From NCBI RefSeq assembly GCF_001640805.2, contig NC_066835.1, positions 22,173,360 to 22,237,359 on the forward strand: DNA of 64,000 nt. Reading direction: 5' to 3'. The stretch is from Lates calcarifer (lineage: Eukaryota; Chordata; Actinopteri; Centropomidae). Below are positions 41,086 through 54,807 of this stretch, one piece after another. The position numbers and the translations under genes are program-made. Position 1 is the first letter of the stretch. Each line of letters begins with the position of its first letter. The notes beneath the pieces are model-generated. The model did not search any database and was not told the DNA's origin. It saw only the letters and a list, made by a program, of their open reading frames with translations.

Positions 41086-41788
41086 AACTGAGAGACCAGA
41101 CATCCTGACTGCGAACACTTTACTGCTGTGTTCAGTAAGAAGCTTCTACTTTGTACAAAACAAAGACTGTACAGTAAGACAGAGGCATGCTCTACACACC
41201 ATTCATAACTACTGACCAAACAATGTACTGAGCAGCAACTCAGGTCAAGAATCAGGAAAACTAAATGAAAGTTTGATTTAAATGGAGCAGTTCTTCCTCT
41301 GAACATGAAACTAAAAACATACAAACTGAACTCGACTAACTGATTTAATTCAGAACTTAATCAGTAGATGACACAGTTCTTTCTGGAGAACGACTGATTG
41401 TTGCTCTCAAGACAAATACGCAGTGGTCATGAGATGAATAAAGTATATTCAGTGTTCATCAGTGTCCATCGGCATCATCTCATCACATCAGCACCCAGAA
41501 ACAGTGCAGTGTTCATACAGCAGCTGTGTGAGCTGGTGGTTGTTGTGTGCAGGGTGTCGGTCGCCTTAAAGGTTTGGTCAGTTTGGTAGAAACAATGCAG
41601 ACAGTCAGGTGTAACTATAGATATGTGCTTCCACCCTCCTAAATAACACAGTATGTACATAATCGAACCCTAATTAATTTCTCATTAATTCACAGGTGGT
41701 TGTTACCATCATCTGTTTGGAATGCCTGACGTTTGCTTCTGATTACTGCTGCAGATTCACGCAATGGAAACACAAAAAGCCTCTTCAG

Positions 41789-41795
<7 letters not shown>

Positions 41796-41822
<27 letters not shown>
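41796..41822. repeat. (GT)n microsatellite
   Basis: An uninterrupted GT dinucleotide run. Confidence 0.85.
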
Positions 41823-41825
<3 letters not shown>

Positions 41826-42360
41826 GGGCTGGAATACCAACCAGGCAAAGTCGACCTGAGTCCGGGTCGAGGTCCAGGCTTTGCTTCTGTGTTTTTTGGT
41901 TCAAAATACAACCTGATCCTTCAAGTGAGAAAAGTTCCTCTCAGGTTCAGTGCTCTCAGGACAGAGGACGTCGTAATGCTCTACAGATCTGACACATTAA
42001 AACCTAGAAAATCTTCAGTGATTTCTCTTTTCATGGTTGTTACTTCATGAATGAGCAGGTCAGTGAGTCTGTGTGATGTCAGTGACATGTCTCTCACCAT
42101 CCTACAGCGCCACCTGGTGTCCAACAGGTGTGTTCACTACACTCCAGTTCCTGCTCGACCGTTTTCCTCCGAGTATTTCTGCAGTAGCCTGAGAAAACAT
42201 GGAACGATTGTTGAGCAGACACCTGACAGACTATTATCTACACTTTCAGGAACAAAGCTTCATTAAAGCAGGAGACTTCACATTTACATTTTATTACAGT
42301 CACTCACTCTAACAACTAATTATTAAAATTAAAGAAGTGCACAGTGTGTTAGGAACATGT

Positions 42361-42382
42361 CACACACACACACACACACACA
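42361..42382. repeat. (CA)n microsatellite
   Basis: A pure CA dinucleotide run in intergenic DNA. Confidence 0.85.
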
Positions 42383-42847
42383 AACAGAAATAGTGAATTT
42401 ATGGATAAATTTCAATGAATTTATTAAGAATAAACTCATCAGCAGCTCCAGGATCATCGCTGTCAAAATGACTGTAAATATCCAACTTTAGAAATGTTGA
42501 TAACGTTAAATAACATCCACTTTAAACCCATAAGATCAACTCAAACTGTTTGATTTAACCTTCGACATTCAAACACCTTCACTATGACACTTTCACTTTG
42601 GTCGGTCAGTTTGTTTGTAGCTTTAAAATATCAGAGTGAATCTTTCTATTCTTACATCATCACCTTACAAAGCTTTAACTGTGAGAATGAAGAGAAATAA
42701 GGCACTGATGACGACACTGGAACCATTCAGTCCATCAGTCTGAAAAATCACTGACTTATTATGAGTCACTTTATTAGAGCGTTGTTTAAAAAGCCTGTCA
42801 CCTCATCGTGCTGGTTTGTCTCCCTGCTCTGAGTGTGATGTGGTCTG

Positions 42848-44123
42848 TCAGTCCTCCATGAAGCCTGACATGGCTGATGCCTGCTCAGATGTTTTCCCGT
42901 GGGTGTTGCAGCCGTATGGTTTCTCCTGGGTGTGGGTTTTCATGTGGACAAGCAAACTATGTTTAAGTCTGTAACTTTCCCCACATTTTTCAGGGATATT
43001 GTTTCTCATTTGTGTGCGTAATCACGTGCCTTTTCAACATCGGCATGTCCCTGAAACTTTTCCCACATATTCCGCAGGAGTATGGTTTCTCACCCATGTA
43101 GATTTTCACATGAGAAGTCAGATGTGATGGCAGACTGAATCCTCTCCCGCAGGAGCTGCAAGCATACGGTTTCTCTCCTCTGTGGATTATCACGTCTATT
43201 CAACGAGGACACGCGAGGGAATACTTTTCCACAGGTGTCACATTTAAAAGACTTTTTACCTTTCTGACTCTTCTGACGTCCCCTCTGTGGCTGTGGCTCT
43301 GCAGCTCCGGCTGATCCTGGGTCCACGGCCTCACTTCCTCCCTGATTCTGGGTTGTGAAAGAGGAGCTGGTGATTGCTGTTACTTTCTGCCTCTCTTTGC
43401 TCAGAAACAGGAGGCAACATAAAGGTAACAGTCTTTTGTGCAGGCTCCTCTCCCTCCTGACTGGCGTAGTGTTGTTCCTCTTTAATCTGTCGAGGCTCCG
43501 GGTCCTCCTGGTCTGGACTAGAGTTCCTGTCCTGGTTACAGAGCTGTGGGTCGGTGGGAACCTCCTCCTCCTTACAGACATGTTGCTGTGGGAGCTCTGC
43601 ACAGACACAAGAAAAAACAGGTCACTGATGTGACGAGAGAAAAGAAGCTGGCTTCTGATTAATAAAACCCTTCATCTGTACTTCTCATACCTGGACCTGA
43701 TCAACAGGGAGAGATTTGAGAAACCTTTTATTCTGTTAGTGTCCAGTAAAGGTGAGAGAACAGTGAAGTGAACAAAATGAAGCAGGTTTAGTTTTTACAT
43801 CCTGAAGCTGCTCGTTGTCCCTCACTGACCAACTGAGCAAATAAAACCCATTAGTTAATGAGTTTTAATGAAGACCGGTCTGGTTTTCCACACCTGTCCT
43901 GTGTAGCTTTACTTCCGGTTTCCAGGTGAGGTCCAGCAGTCCGCGCTGACGCTCCACCTCCTCTTCGTACTCGACGATAGTTTCCACAAACAGTGAATAT
44001 TTGTTGAGCAGCAGCGGTTAATCTCTCACTGTCCACAGAGGACACGGTTCCTTCACCCACAGCTACTGAGCAGGAAAACGCCGCTAGCGCTTCGTGTTTG
44101 TATTTACCTCCGCTGAGTGTCAC
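42848..44123 (-). pseudogene. Decayed C2H2 zinc-finger gene
   Basis: The minus strand carries the pieces of a typical fish C2H2 zinc-finger gene, but in different frames. Exon 1 (about 44123-43893) has ERLTAAAQQIF, followed one frame away by a TIVEYEEEVERQR-like stretch. The next exon (from about 43597) reads ELPQQHVCKEEEVPTDPQ... and hits a stop after NPESGRK; the sequence then continues in another frame (EAVDPGSAG...KKSFKCDTCGKVF). Finger 1 breaks after SSLNR. Three fingers follow in a third frame (YACSSCGRGF, YSCGICGKSF), and after NEKQYP a stop breaks finger 4 (KCGESYRLKHSLLVHMKTH). At least four frame disruptions, a His-to-Tyr change in finger 2 and a degenerate last finger (CNTHGK) indicate a pseudogene. 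Neighbouring vps52, rps18 and ring1 are intact, so poor base quality alone is an unlikely cause. Confidence 0.75.
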
Positions 44124-46377
44124 ACTGTGATGTTCCGGCAGTGAGAGTGAGTTCGTTCCGCCACCTGTTCATACACTGATGGATGATTATAGACAAGCCA
44201 GCAGGTGCAGGAATATCATTAATACTGTTTCATGTCTAATAAGATAATAAATAAACATCAGCGGAAGCAGAGAGCCTGTAGAGGACGCAGGTCTGCAGAT
44301 GTTGTTGCTGCCACTAGATGTCGCTAAAAGCCAAACATGTTTCTGACTGTGGACAGGAGGAGATCCTGAAGCTGTTCAGCAAAACTTTCTTTACATACAG
44401 ATACAAACGTCTGCGGACAACAGTCCTGAGTGATTGTTGAACATGTCACTCCAAAACAAAGGACAGAAGAATGGAAAGAATCCTGAAAACGACAAAATAA
44501 AGAAAAGAAACATGAACAAACTAATACAAAACTCAGAAAACACATCCAGACTGTACCACACTAAAACAAACACAAAACTGAAAAAAGTCAAACATACTAA
44601 ACTCTTTGAAAGAGAGAACACAGATACTGAATGATTCTCTGAAAATACATCTTTTTATGACACTAATTATTCCTGCAGTAATTGTGCTCAGTGTGTTTAG
44701 TTCTGGTTAATGTAAGACAGCTGGAGACACTGCTGTCCTAAATATCACAGTGTGGTTTCGTGTAAGAGTTCCTTTCCACCTCAGCCACAGACCAAAAATA
44801 CAGGGAGTGTCCACTTACTTTAGATCATTTACTGTATTTATGCAGGACATCAAAATGAAGTCACTGGTGTAGTTGTAGTTCTCTGCAGCTGCCACTAGGT
44901 GACACTAAAAGTCACAGTTTACTAAATGAACCTTCACATGCAACTCTCAAACTGTTGAGGTGAGAACAGAACAAACACTGTGATTTTCCTACAGTTCATC
45001 TTTCAGCAGTGTGTAAGAAAATAAATAAACATCAAAAATAATAAAAAATAAAATAAAACAGCTGATTTTCATTGACAGAGCAGTTTTCCTCATCAGTGTA
45101 AAAGTCAGTCACATATTTAGATTGAGAAAAGATATTTATATTTTTAGTTTTAGATTCCATTTTTATTTAAATCTGAGTTTTCATGTTGGTTTCTTTGGTT
45201 TTTTAGACACAGTTTTGTATTGACATTATTCTTTTCAACCATAAGGTCATTTGATGTGTGTAAGTCTTTAATGATGACATGTGTTTGAAACCCTGGTTCA
45301 GTCTCTTCCCTCTCATACAGATGACTGACAGCTGAAACTGTGAACGAGCAGCAGCTGGTAATTTCCTCTGCGACATGCAGGTGTGTCCGTCTGTATCGTA
45401 ACGTCAGATCTCTGTTAATGTTCTGTTTGATCACATCACACATGAAGTCAGTACAGTTGTGTAACGTATGGAGTCAGAACCAACCAGAACAGATTAGACC
45501 AGTATTTCAGTTCTTTACTAAAATATTCCTGTTTATCTTTTAAAGGTCCATCTCTGTGTGTAAAAACATTCTGTGTATTAATCTCTCTCTGATGAGTGCA
45601 TAAAAAACAAAGAATATACACTATTGTAAAATGTAGTAATGTATATATGTATAAAAGACAATATATGGTAATGAAAGCAAGTACATTGTAAAAAATACAT
45701 CATATTAATTTATGGTTAAAATAGAAGTATAATGTAAAATAAAAACACAAAATAAAATGAAAATATCAGATCAAATATAGCAGATAAATATCTATTATAA
45801 TGTTCATCATATACAGCATACGTGTACTTAAACGTACAGTACATATGCAGAGTATAAATGTATATATTTGTGTGTACTGTACATTAGTGCAGTTCACAGG
45901 CTGTAAACATTAAATTATATTTAATATATATGATACAAATATATGACATAGTAAAGGCCACAGAAGCTTTCTATCTTTGTTTGGAGATGATTCTCCAAAC
46001 GAGCTCAGTATTATATTTCATATTTGAACTCTAATGATTAAAAATGTGTAAATCTTTGTGTATGTTTTTGTTTGATCGTCAGGTGTCGGTCCACCTGACG
46101 TGAAACAGAACTTTCATCTCTCCTGCTGTACTTTTGTCTGCAGACTGAATGAGCAGCATCCACCGATAAACATCAAACAATCTCCCATCATGCTCTGACG
46201 CTGGAGGAGGAATGTGACAAATCCACCAGACAAAAGTCAACACGTCACCGAACATCACACTACGTCACGACACGCCAACACGCACCGTGACCTTAAACCA
46301 ACGTGTGGTTCGTAATGGAGAGCATCACCTCCCACCATGTGATGAGACGTGCAGCAGGAATACTGATCTGTGCATTC

Positions 46378-46524
46378 ACACCTTTCACATTCCTCTAACT
46401 CCCACTGAGGTTGGAAATATGTATTCAATGTGTCCTAAAAATAACACACATGTAACACACTTCACTGACAAATATTCACACATAAGGATAAAATCAAAAC
46501 GTTTAAATAAAGTTTAAATAAACA
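46378..46524 (+). repeat. Direct repeat, copy 1
   Basis: A 147-bp segment (starts ACACCTTTCACATTCCT, ends with AAATAAAGTTTAAATAAACA) nearly identical to 48447-48591. There are only a few substitutions and one 2-base gap. Confidence 0.9.
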
Positions 46525-48446
46525 GCGTGTGCAAAATGACAAAATAAACAGACTTAGTGAGTCTCTATTCTATCTGTTCTCTTGGATGGAAAGTTTCTGC
46601 ACCTGATTTTAAGCTGCTCCAGATTCAGATTAGAAAGAACATCTCTATCATTCTGACTGATTATTAAATTCCCTGCTGCTGGATACTGAAGCCTGCGGAC
46701 ACTGTTTCCTGATTTTACCGATATAAAGTAGTCATCATTCTGCTCATTCCAGAGCTAATTAGGCAGCAGATGCTAACGTTTTATTTATTAGAGGAGGAGA
46801 AGGAAGTTATTCCTTCTTTACTTCTTCCTTCTTTCAGGAGCAGATTTCATCTGCAGATGAAGACCATGTGATTCAGTCAAAAGCTGCAGAGAGTGTTTAA
46901 TGAATGGATTCAGAGTTAAAGCACGCTGTGGTCGTCTGCACAGATCCTGATGATTCGGGAAGAAATATGAACATTGAACACTTGCTTTGGGGTTTTGTAG
47001 AATCATCTTGTATCAGTGTTCTGGAGTGAAAAGAAAAGAAATGTTGTTGTGCTTGTTTTCCACTTTTTTCTTTTCTTTCTTTATATTTTTTGTGCATCTT
47101 CTTGACATTTACCTGCTTTTATTCTCAGCATCATATTTATATCCACATTAATTACAAGCTATTTTAAAATGAATGTTCACATCCATTTAAATCTATTACA
47201 TCAGTTAGCAGAGGAACTGGTCAGAGTGTGAATATTCAATGCCGGCAGCAGTCATGTTCCACTGTTAATGTTAACTCCACTGAGAACACACCTCCGATCA
47301 GAGGCTCTGATGAAAGTGACCTGTTCAACCTGTGCTGGGTTTTTATTTTTATCCAGGAGACTGACTCATTCCAACACACACTGTGTCTGTACAGGTGGAT
47401 AATACGATCATTAGTCTCCATTCTCTGACTTTATTTAAACTAGAGGGAAGTTACAATACAATGCTTTTTATTCTGGGAAGCTAATTAGCCAACAATGTTT
47501 CTTAAACATAAAGGACCTGATCAATTGAAGCAGTAATAATTACATCACATTACATTTTACAGGTAAATAATGATGATGATAATGACTTTAATCACAGAGT
47601 GTTTTCTTCTGCTTCACATTGTGTGAGAGAGATATACAGTTTGTCATTACCAGCGGCCTGTACTCTCACCTCTCTACATAAATACTGCACTCATCCTTTA
47701 ATGTTGGTGAAGCCACTGAACTTTTTCTGGTTTAAGCTGATCAGGATCTAAACCCAGTGCTGTGACACTGAGCTGGATAATGACATGATCTAACGTAACA
47801 TGACCAGTTGATACAGACTGAGGTTATCAGAGATCTGTCAGATCTGTTTCTTATGTAACTGGAAGACAAACAACAAATCTTTTTGTTGCACTCTTCCATC
47901 TACTTCACCATTCTGTGAGACATGTCCACTGCTGTCGAGCTCTGAGGCCGAACACAGTCTGTATCAGAGTCAGAAACCTGTGACCAGGTAAATCCCATGA
48001 TGACCCGGACCCCGGCCTCTCTCCCTGACCCCCCTCCTCCTCAGTGTGTAGAAGTTGTGTACTGCTTTGATGGAAGTCACCTGATGCTAATCACTTTATT
48101 TATATGAAACATGATGATGGAAATCACTGTGACCGACTGAGACTGTGAACAGACAACTATGCAGGATGAGTGCAGACAGCCACCATTCAACACTGAGCTG
48201 TATTTCTGTGCTAGGTGTGTACAGGTGTGTTACTGTCTGGATGCATCATCATACACGCAAAACGTCAGGTGTTTATTTTTACCTCCACGACTGTACGCAG
48301 CTCTATTTGTTATCTACAGATCAGATTTTAAAAAACACACAACACTGTTGATGTTTTTATTCCTGAACAGTCTGATGTGATCAGTGCATTAGTCGTCACA
48401 GTCAGTATAACTGAAACACACTGAAGCAGCCTGTTCCTTTGACCCA

Positions 48447-48591
48447 ACACCTTTCACATTCCTTTAACGCCCACTGAGGTTGGAAATATGTATTCAATGT
48501 GTCCTAAAAATAACACACGTAACACACTTCACTGACAAATATTCACACATAAGGATAAAATCAAAACGTTTAAATAAAGTTTAAATAAACA
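48447..48591 (+). repeat. Direct repeat, copy 2
   Basis: The second copy of the 147-bp segment, about 2.07 kb downstream in the same orientation. The near identity suggests a recent mobile or duplicated element, possibly a short non-autonomous transposon. Confidence 0.9.
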
Positions 48592-50721
48592 ACATAAACT
48601 GCACCTTTGACCCAACACGTGTCGTGGTCATTCTGTAATTCTGAATATACAAGTTCAAGGACTGTCACTTTGTTAACTGTCACTTAGTGTATCATAGGAA
48701 GCACAGCAACAGTGACATGTTCAATTCACTGATGAATGTTTGAGGTTTTGATATTTTACTGTTAATGTTTGAGCTTAGAAACATTATTCAGTTATTTTCT
48801 GAGTTAATTATTGTCATTTAAAATGTGTTGATTAGTTCATTTTGTGAAGAAGCTGTGTTACACTTTTCCATCACTTTTTAAAAGCTTTTGTTTTCTGTTT
48901 GGTTTTTCCTCCGTGTTTCTGTTGTAACCAGGATGTGATCGACTTCATGCTTTTTCCTCTTTATCTCATAGTTGAGACTCAAACCAGGACCTCCTCCTTT
49001 CTCATTGGCCAGTTCCTTCATTTCCATCTTTTTTATCTGGACTTTAACAGAGGCAGAAGGGCTCAAGAGGAACCTGAAATGACACACGATGATAAATGTG
49101 AAGCACATTGTCCGAACAGTGGTAACTTTTGTCTTTGTGTATTTGTCTTGGACTGGAGCCCGAGTCAAACTAACTGCATCAGCTGTAGCTCTGATACAGA
49201 AGCAGAGAAGAAAGATACTCTCTGATCTATATGAACATAATATGTGGTTTACATAGTTAAAATGTTTCAGACAGAAAGACGTGTGAGCATCAGTGACAGA
49301 ACCAGCAAAGCATGAAAGAGCCCTGACGCCTCATCACAGCGGCCCGGGACACGACAATTATAGTGTGACAGAGTGACACTATAACTGAGTGTAATGGGAT
49401 ACTATTAACAGAGTATTCAGAGTTTTAAAGAGTTGGTGTGTTCATATCAGTCTGATTTGCTGCTGCTGCACAGAGAGAAGAATATAAAGAGCAGTGAGTG
49501 TCGCTGTCCTGCACAGCACTGATGCACATTAAAGTCGTGGGGTGAGAACTCGTCTCTGTCTCCCCGTTCAATTCCACCTGTTCTCTCAGCACCCAGCTCC
49601 TCTGAGGCTCCCAGACCTGTTCAGGATGAAGAGTCAAGTTTTACAAGAGTATGCCCAAAACGTACGAACTGAATCTTAACTCTAGGAGACAGGAGCGCTC
49701 ACTCTGAGCCAACTTGAGCTAATTCCAGACAGATACCTCATGGCTGAATAAAAGCAAAATATTTGATGCATGTGTTCTCACAGCAGAGAGTGACAGCTGT
49801 CACAGCAGCAACAGAGAGAGACACACCCATGTTTGGGTGGATCCCATTAACAATACAAAGCACTAGTCACTCTGTCAGCTGCTCGTCCCTCCTGGTCACT
49901 TCCTTCACATAAAGTTACATATAATGGAATTATACATGCGCAGGATAATTGAAGTTACGGGAACAGGCAGGCAAGAATGAAAAACAGAACAAAACTATTG
50001 AAAGAATGAAAAGACAGAAGAAGGAAAGATCATGTCAGTGATATTTCACCATCATATCTCTGTAAAGTAACAAAGAACACGTCAGATAAATATGTGTGTA
50101 ACCAGTTTAGAGTTTGTTCTGACATGTTTTGTGGTTGAGAGAAAAAAACTGAAACTCAAGTACAAATAAATACACTTTAAAAAGTTAATGAAAGTATTCA
50201 GTTCCTCTCTGCTTCTGATTATGGTGACATTTTCATTCACTCACTGTCTATGAAGCCACTGCAGTGAAAATAGACTGATTATCCAACTGAAACTGCAGAG
50301 GTTTAAAATGGCCTTTTCTCTGAGCGTTTCTCTCCCATTCAGAGCTAAGTACTGAGCGTGGACCCAGCAGGAAGAAGTCGCTGAAGTGCTCAGAGGAAGT
50401 GGACAGTTGAGCCTCTACAGTGACATGACAAACACAAACTGTGTGTTCTCACCAGCACAGTGTGATGTGGTTGAAAGCTAAATGAACCTTGGGGTGAGAC
50501 TGATGAAAATGCTGCTCTCATCAAGTCATGATGAAAATAACCTAAAAGCCACGTTTCTGTTTCAAACACACAGAGCTGAACAAGCCTCGCCCCGTCACTC
50601 ATTAGATTTCATTTGAATCAAAGTAGAAAATGTTCAGGACGGCAGCTCCACTCCTCTCTGTGTCTGTGTCAACGAACCAACAAAACTTTTTATTCACTCT
50701 GTGGCCAGGTAATCTCAACCT

Positions 50722-50819
50722 GTGTGTGTGTGTGTGTGTGTGGAGAGTACAGTTCATCCTCATGTCAGAGGCTGTTTGTTAAAACTTATTTACACAGAGA
50801 TAATCACACAAAACAACCA

Positions 50820-50856
<37 letters not shown>
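50722..50856. repeat. Paired (GT)n and (CA)n microsatellites
   Basis: A GT run at about 50722-50741 and a CA run at about 50822-50856 lie 80 bases apart and are mutually complementary, so the transcript or single strand could form a hairpin. Confidence 0.8.
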
Positions 50857-50860
<4 letters not shown>

Positions 50861-51734
50861 TAAAAACAAATCAAATATTACTGAAACATCAAGTGAAACC
50901 TGAATGTTCTGTAACTTGTTAACATCAGTCAGTATCTTTAATGAGCTTCTCTGAAGAGCATGCACTAACACACAGTCTGACAGAACAATCCCAAACTCAA
51001 ACTTTTCCTTTTTTAAAAAAACAGCAAAGGCTTAAAAGTGCTGAAATCCTAACAACATGTCACCTGACCCATCTCCATGACAACTGAGCAAACACTCCAT
51101 CCACTGATGAAGACTGGCTAAGAGCTGAACTACAGCAGCAGGTAATCTCTGTAAAAACAGCCCTGCGAGGCAAGAAAAGTCGTCAGTCTCCACCTGTTAA
51201 GCCAGATGCTTCCTGCCTCAGCACGGCACGATGAACAACAAAGGACACACTAATACTCCACAAACAATCAGAGCCGCAGCCACGGTCACAGAGATTAACG
51301 TCTTACTGTGTGATGTTTGGGGTATTGACTCCGGGGCCTTTCTGTTCAAACTGTTTCACTGCAGCACATTTCAGTGGCTGTGTAGAATAAATGATGTAAA
51401 AATGATTTAACTGAGTTGCGTAATAAAATAGAATCAAATAGAATAGAGTAGAATATGATACAACATATGATTCATTCTGGAACAGATGTTTCCTGATGTC
51501 ACAGACCAGCACTTTGCATCAGATACTTCACATTCCTCTACACTGATGCAGAAATGTCACGTCACGCAGATATTTCTGGATCCAATCTGAATTCACACAG
51601 GTGGACACAAGCACAAAGTCATGCACTGTGGGCAGCCTAAACCTGAATGAGCACGGTCTCTCACTGCACTCCCACACTGTGAAAGAAGACAGTTTAATAC
51701 TGAGGACAGAGACACAAAAACATGTCAACTCTAA

Positions 51735-51860
51735 AATCCCTCTTTTTGTCAATGGAGTCTGGTAGAGATATATAGAGATGTTTGTGGTTAAACTAACAGG
51801 ATCTTCCTCTTTAATAAAAAGCTCTGTCTCTGTAGGAATCCTATCATCATGTTGTCAGAC
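51735..51860 (-). repeat. Fold-back MITE-like fragment
   Basis: Matches the left part of the 32165-32540 element in reverse orientation: TTTTTGTCAATGGAGTCTGG, AACAGGATCTTCCTCTTTAA, AAAAGCTCTGTCTCTGTAGG. Confidence 0.65.
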
Positions 51861-52330
51861 ACTGAGAAGAACAATCTGAGTCTGAGTTTGTGTGATGTTT
51901 TCAATATAACAGTTTCCTTGTTCCTGATTCTGTCCCTGGCATCAGACCAAACACTGTCACTTTGAGAGTTTGGCAGCGGAGACAGCGTCAATCATTTTGA
52001 TGATGTTGAAACTTCACTTGTGGCGATTCTACAGTAAACGGTGATACAGATGTCTGCAGGTTTCATATGATGGGAGGGGGTTCACTAGGTCGCCACAAAG
52101 TCTCCAATGTCCAACTTTTACCAGATATCATTTTTCTACACAGTTCAAGAAACATTTGTGGAAAACAGAAGTGCACTGGCCTAAACAAGTACAGAATTCT
52201 GATGTAAAAACATCTCAAATGTCCACTTACAAACTATCTGAAGGCATGTTACTACTACCTGGTGGGAGACAGAAACACCAGGAGGAGCTGGGAAATGCTG
52301 CTGGGGAGAGGAATGTCTGGACCACTGAGC

Positions 52331-52449
52331 TGGATGGGTGGATGGATGGGTGGATGGATGGATGGGTGGATGGATGGGTGGATGGATGGATGGGTGGATG
52401 GGTGGATGGATGGGTGGATGGATGGATGGGTGGATGGATGGGTGGATGG
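52331..52449 (+). repeat. GGAT/GGTG minisatellite
   Basis: About 120 bp of GGATGGATGGGTGGAT-type tandem units, a mixture of 4-base GGAT and 4-base GGGT words. It is open in several frames on both strands, which creates spurious ORFs of Asp-Gly-Trp-Met or His-Pro-Ser-Ile repeats. Confidence 0.9.
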
Positions 52450-54677
52450 AATGCACCCACAAAGTGGACTTCAAGGAAACAGCCTTCTCAGTAAATCAGT
52501 GTGATTCAGCTCACGAGGAAGAGCAATGGAAGTTTTTACAAGGGGAAATTTTGGCTCTGTGATGTGACATTGATCAACTGCAGCAAAGACATTAAAGAAA
52601 CCAGAAGGTTCTTCCTGGTTCCTCTGAGTAAATCCAGTTTAGAAGAACTAAACCAAATGTGAGGGTTTCAGGATTTTCAGAAAAATGACTTTTCTTCTTA
52701 TATATTAAAAATGTGTCTGGCTCATTGTCACTCGGATGTTTGAATTTGTGAAGGGTAAAAGTTAATGACGTAATCACGGTACAGTATTTATAAAGAGTTC
52801 CTTAAACTTTTCTGGTCATGAATTATTGAATATTTTTATGTTTTGAAAACACTGACGAAGGGAATCTTTTGTCTGAAATGTTGTCATCCAGTAAATAGTT
52901 AGTGTCAGTCACTAACACTGAGTTAAACAGAAAAGGGTGCAGAGAATCAAATTAAAACTATTGTCAGTTGACTAATTATAATTAATAACTTCCTTACATA
53001 CTGTTTACATTTGGCCTTGTTGCTGTATAACAAAACCAGTGTGCTCTTCTACATTTGATTATTTATATTTATAGATTTACAGGTAACAACAGGCACCACA
53101 GGCCACATTACCACAAGCCATTTGAATTCATCCACCACAAGCTGAAGAGAGACACAGTTACAGGTGCCTCTTTGTATCACATAAAAAGCTGATGCTTTGT
53201 GCAGTCTTGGTATAGCCACTGACCCCAGTGAAGTGTGATATAAACTGAACTGCATTTTCTTTTTACAGACACACAAACTTTTCCACCTCAGATAAATAAC
53301 TTTTTGGCACTATGGTAACTTTTTTTTTCTTGCATTTCTAGTGTTTCTTCCTTCTTCTTTTTACGCAAACACTGACAATGTGTATAAGTCTGAATATGAT
53401 GCATGTTCATGTTCCAAAATATAGTTTGGTCTGATCACTGCATTAATCAAAGAATTGTTTCAAATCATCAGAAATCTCATACATTTCTTGATTTGGTTCA
53501 GGTGACCAGAATGTCCTGTATTTCATCTCTTATGTGCCACTTGAAGGAAATCAAAAGGTGACAGCAAGTTTTAACATGATTCAGCAGTTTCATCCCCTTG
53601 TTTGTACTGGAACTTCTCTGGTGTTTTTGACACACCTTGCAGAGCAGGTATATTGTTTGTTTTTCAGTTGCTGTAGTCTGGCAGGGATCAACAGATGTTT
53701 TTTTGGGACCAGCACCAGATGTGTTACACAACAGATGATTGACTTCAAGCTTTCAAACATTCTGCAACAGTTGTGGAAATTGTTTCACATATCTCCCCAT
53801 TTTTTCACCTCACTTAGTCTCTGAATAACTTTGATTTTCAAAAATATGTCATTCATTTAAACTGCTCAGATCACCACAGTCTGAGGTCCTAAGACCTAAA
53901 AGCACCTCCAACACATCTGGATCTTATTCTAGTTCCAGTTAGAAAACCACTACTCGAAATATTCAATAACCTGTGGAAGAAATGAACGGTTTAGATGCAA
54001 ATGTACTAAAGAAGACCATATAATTTACACATTTTCAGTAAATGGCACAAGTCTCAGAACGTGTAGAATGTCAGTTTTAAGGTTCAGTGTTCAAAGGTTA
54101 AAGATGATTTTTGTTTCCTTATGTGAATTGTGAGTTTAAGTACATTGGGTGTTCTTGTATGCTGTAAATTGTAAAGTCCATGAGGCAAATTTGTGACATT
54201 AAGAGTATTTAAATAAAAATGACTTAATATGACATCATTTTTGTCCAGGTTAATGTAGACTAAAGAAAAAACCACAGAGGTGATCACACTCTCAAAGCTG
54301 AAAACTTGTTCTTATTAGAGTGAACACAGTCTCTGCTGAAGGTGTGGTACCTCCAGTCTTTCATACTTAACATACTTGAAATGAAAAAAAAGAAAAAAGA
54401 AAAAAAAAACACAAAAGAAAAATCTTCCATCAGGAAAAAAAAATGTTTTAAATAACTTCAAAAGTGTCCCTCATGAAAAATAAAGCCATCATCATGTGTA
54501 AAATAAAATGTCACCTGGCTGGTTTCATCACTTACAAAACAATCAACCAAATACAGAGAGCATGCATAAGCTAATAACAGCATGGCCACACCTTACTGAG
54601 TGGAGAAACACATTACTCATACACATCATTTACGTCTTTGTTCTGTACCTGATGTCACTTTACCTGCTTTGTGTGGA

Positions 54678-54807
54678 TATAAAAGCTGCTGTATGTTCAC
54701 TGGAGGACATCAACAAGCAAACAGCAGAGGATACTGAACAGGTGGAATCAGAGAGCATCACAACTTCAGCCACTACACTGAAGACGACTAAACACCAGAC
54801 ACAATCT
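54678..54807 (+). promoter_or_regulatory. Gene B TATA box and non-coding exon 1
   Basis: TATAAAA at 54678-54684, followed by a non-coding exon from about 54708 to 54807 ending at a GTAAGT donor. The next exon starts at 55304 after TTTTAAAACAG. The same arrangement is repeated 6320 bases downstream for gene C. Confidence 0.65.

Larger units (their letters stand above)
38830..42847. other. Intergenic interval without genes
   Basis: No coding exons are supported over 4 kb. It holds a SINE at 40900-41085, a (GT)n tract at 41796-41822 and a (CA)n tract at 42361-42382. The rest is AT-rich unique-looking sequence. Confidence 0.6.
44160..54240. other. 10-kb intergenic interval without recognised genes
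   Basis: No gene is supported. It contains a duplicated ~147-bp segment (46378-46524 and 48447-48591), GT and CA microsatellites at 50722-50741 and 50822-50856, a fold-back repeat fragment at 51735-51860 and a GGAT/GGTG minisatellite at 52331-52449. Short ORFs (for example 48878-49168 minus and 53498-53731 minus) carry no convincing domain. Confidence 0.55.

Noticed and set aside
48878..49168. 96-codon minus ORF with a Lys/Glu-rich, protein-like stretch
   Set aside because: No recognisable family, no clear acceptor/donor pair and no neighbouring exons. Could be a relic, but not supportable.
52181..52562. ORFs of Trp-Met-Asp-Gly or His-Pro-Ser-Ile repeats
   Set aside because: They are translations of the GGAT/GGTG minisatellite with no flanking gene structure.
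53498..53731. Minus ORF with CKVCQKHQ...NHVKTC, reminiscent of a BED-type zinc finger of hAT transposons
   Set aside because: Spacing is only loosely BED-like and no transposase domain or terminal repeats are nearby; too weak to annotate.
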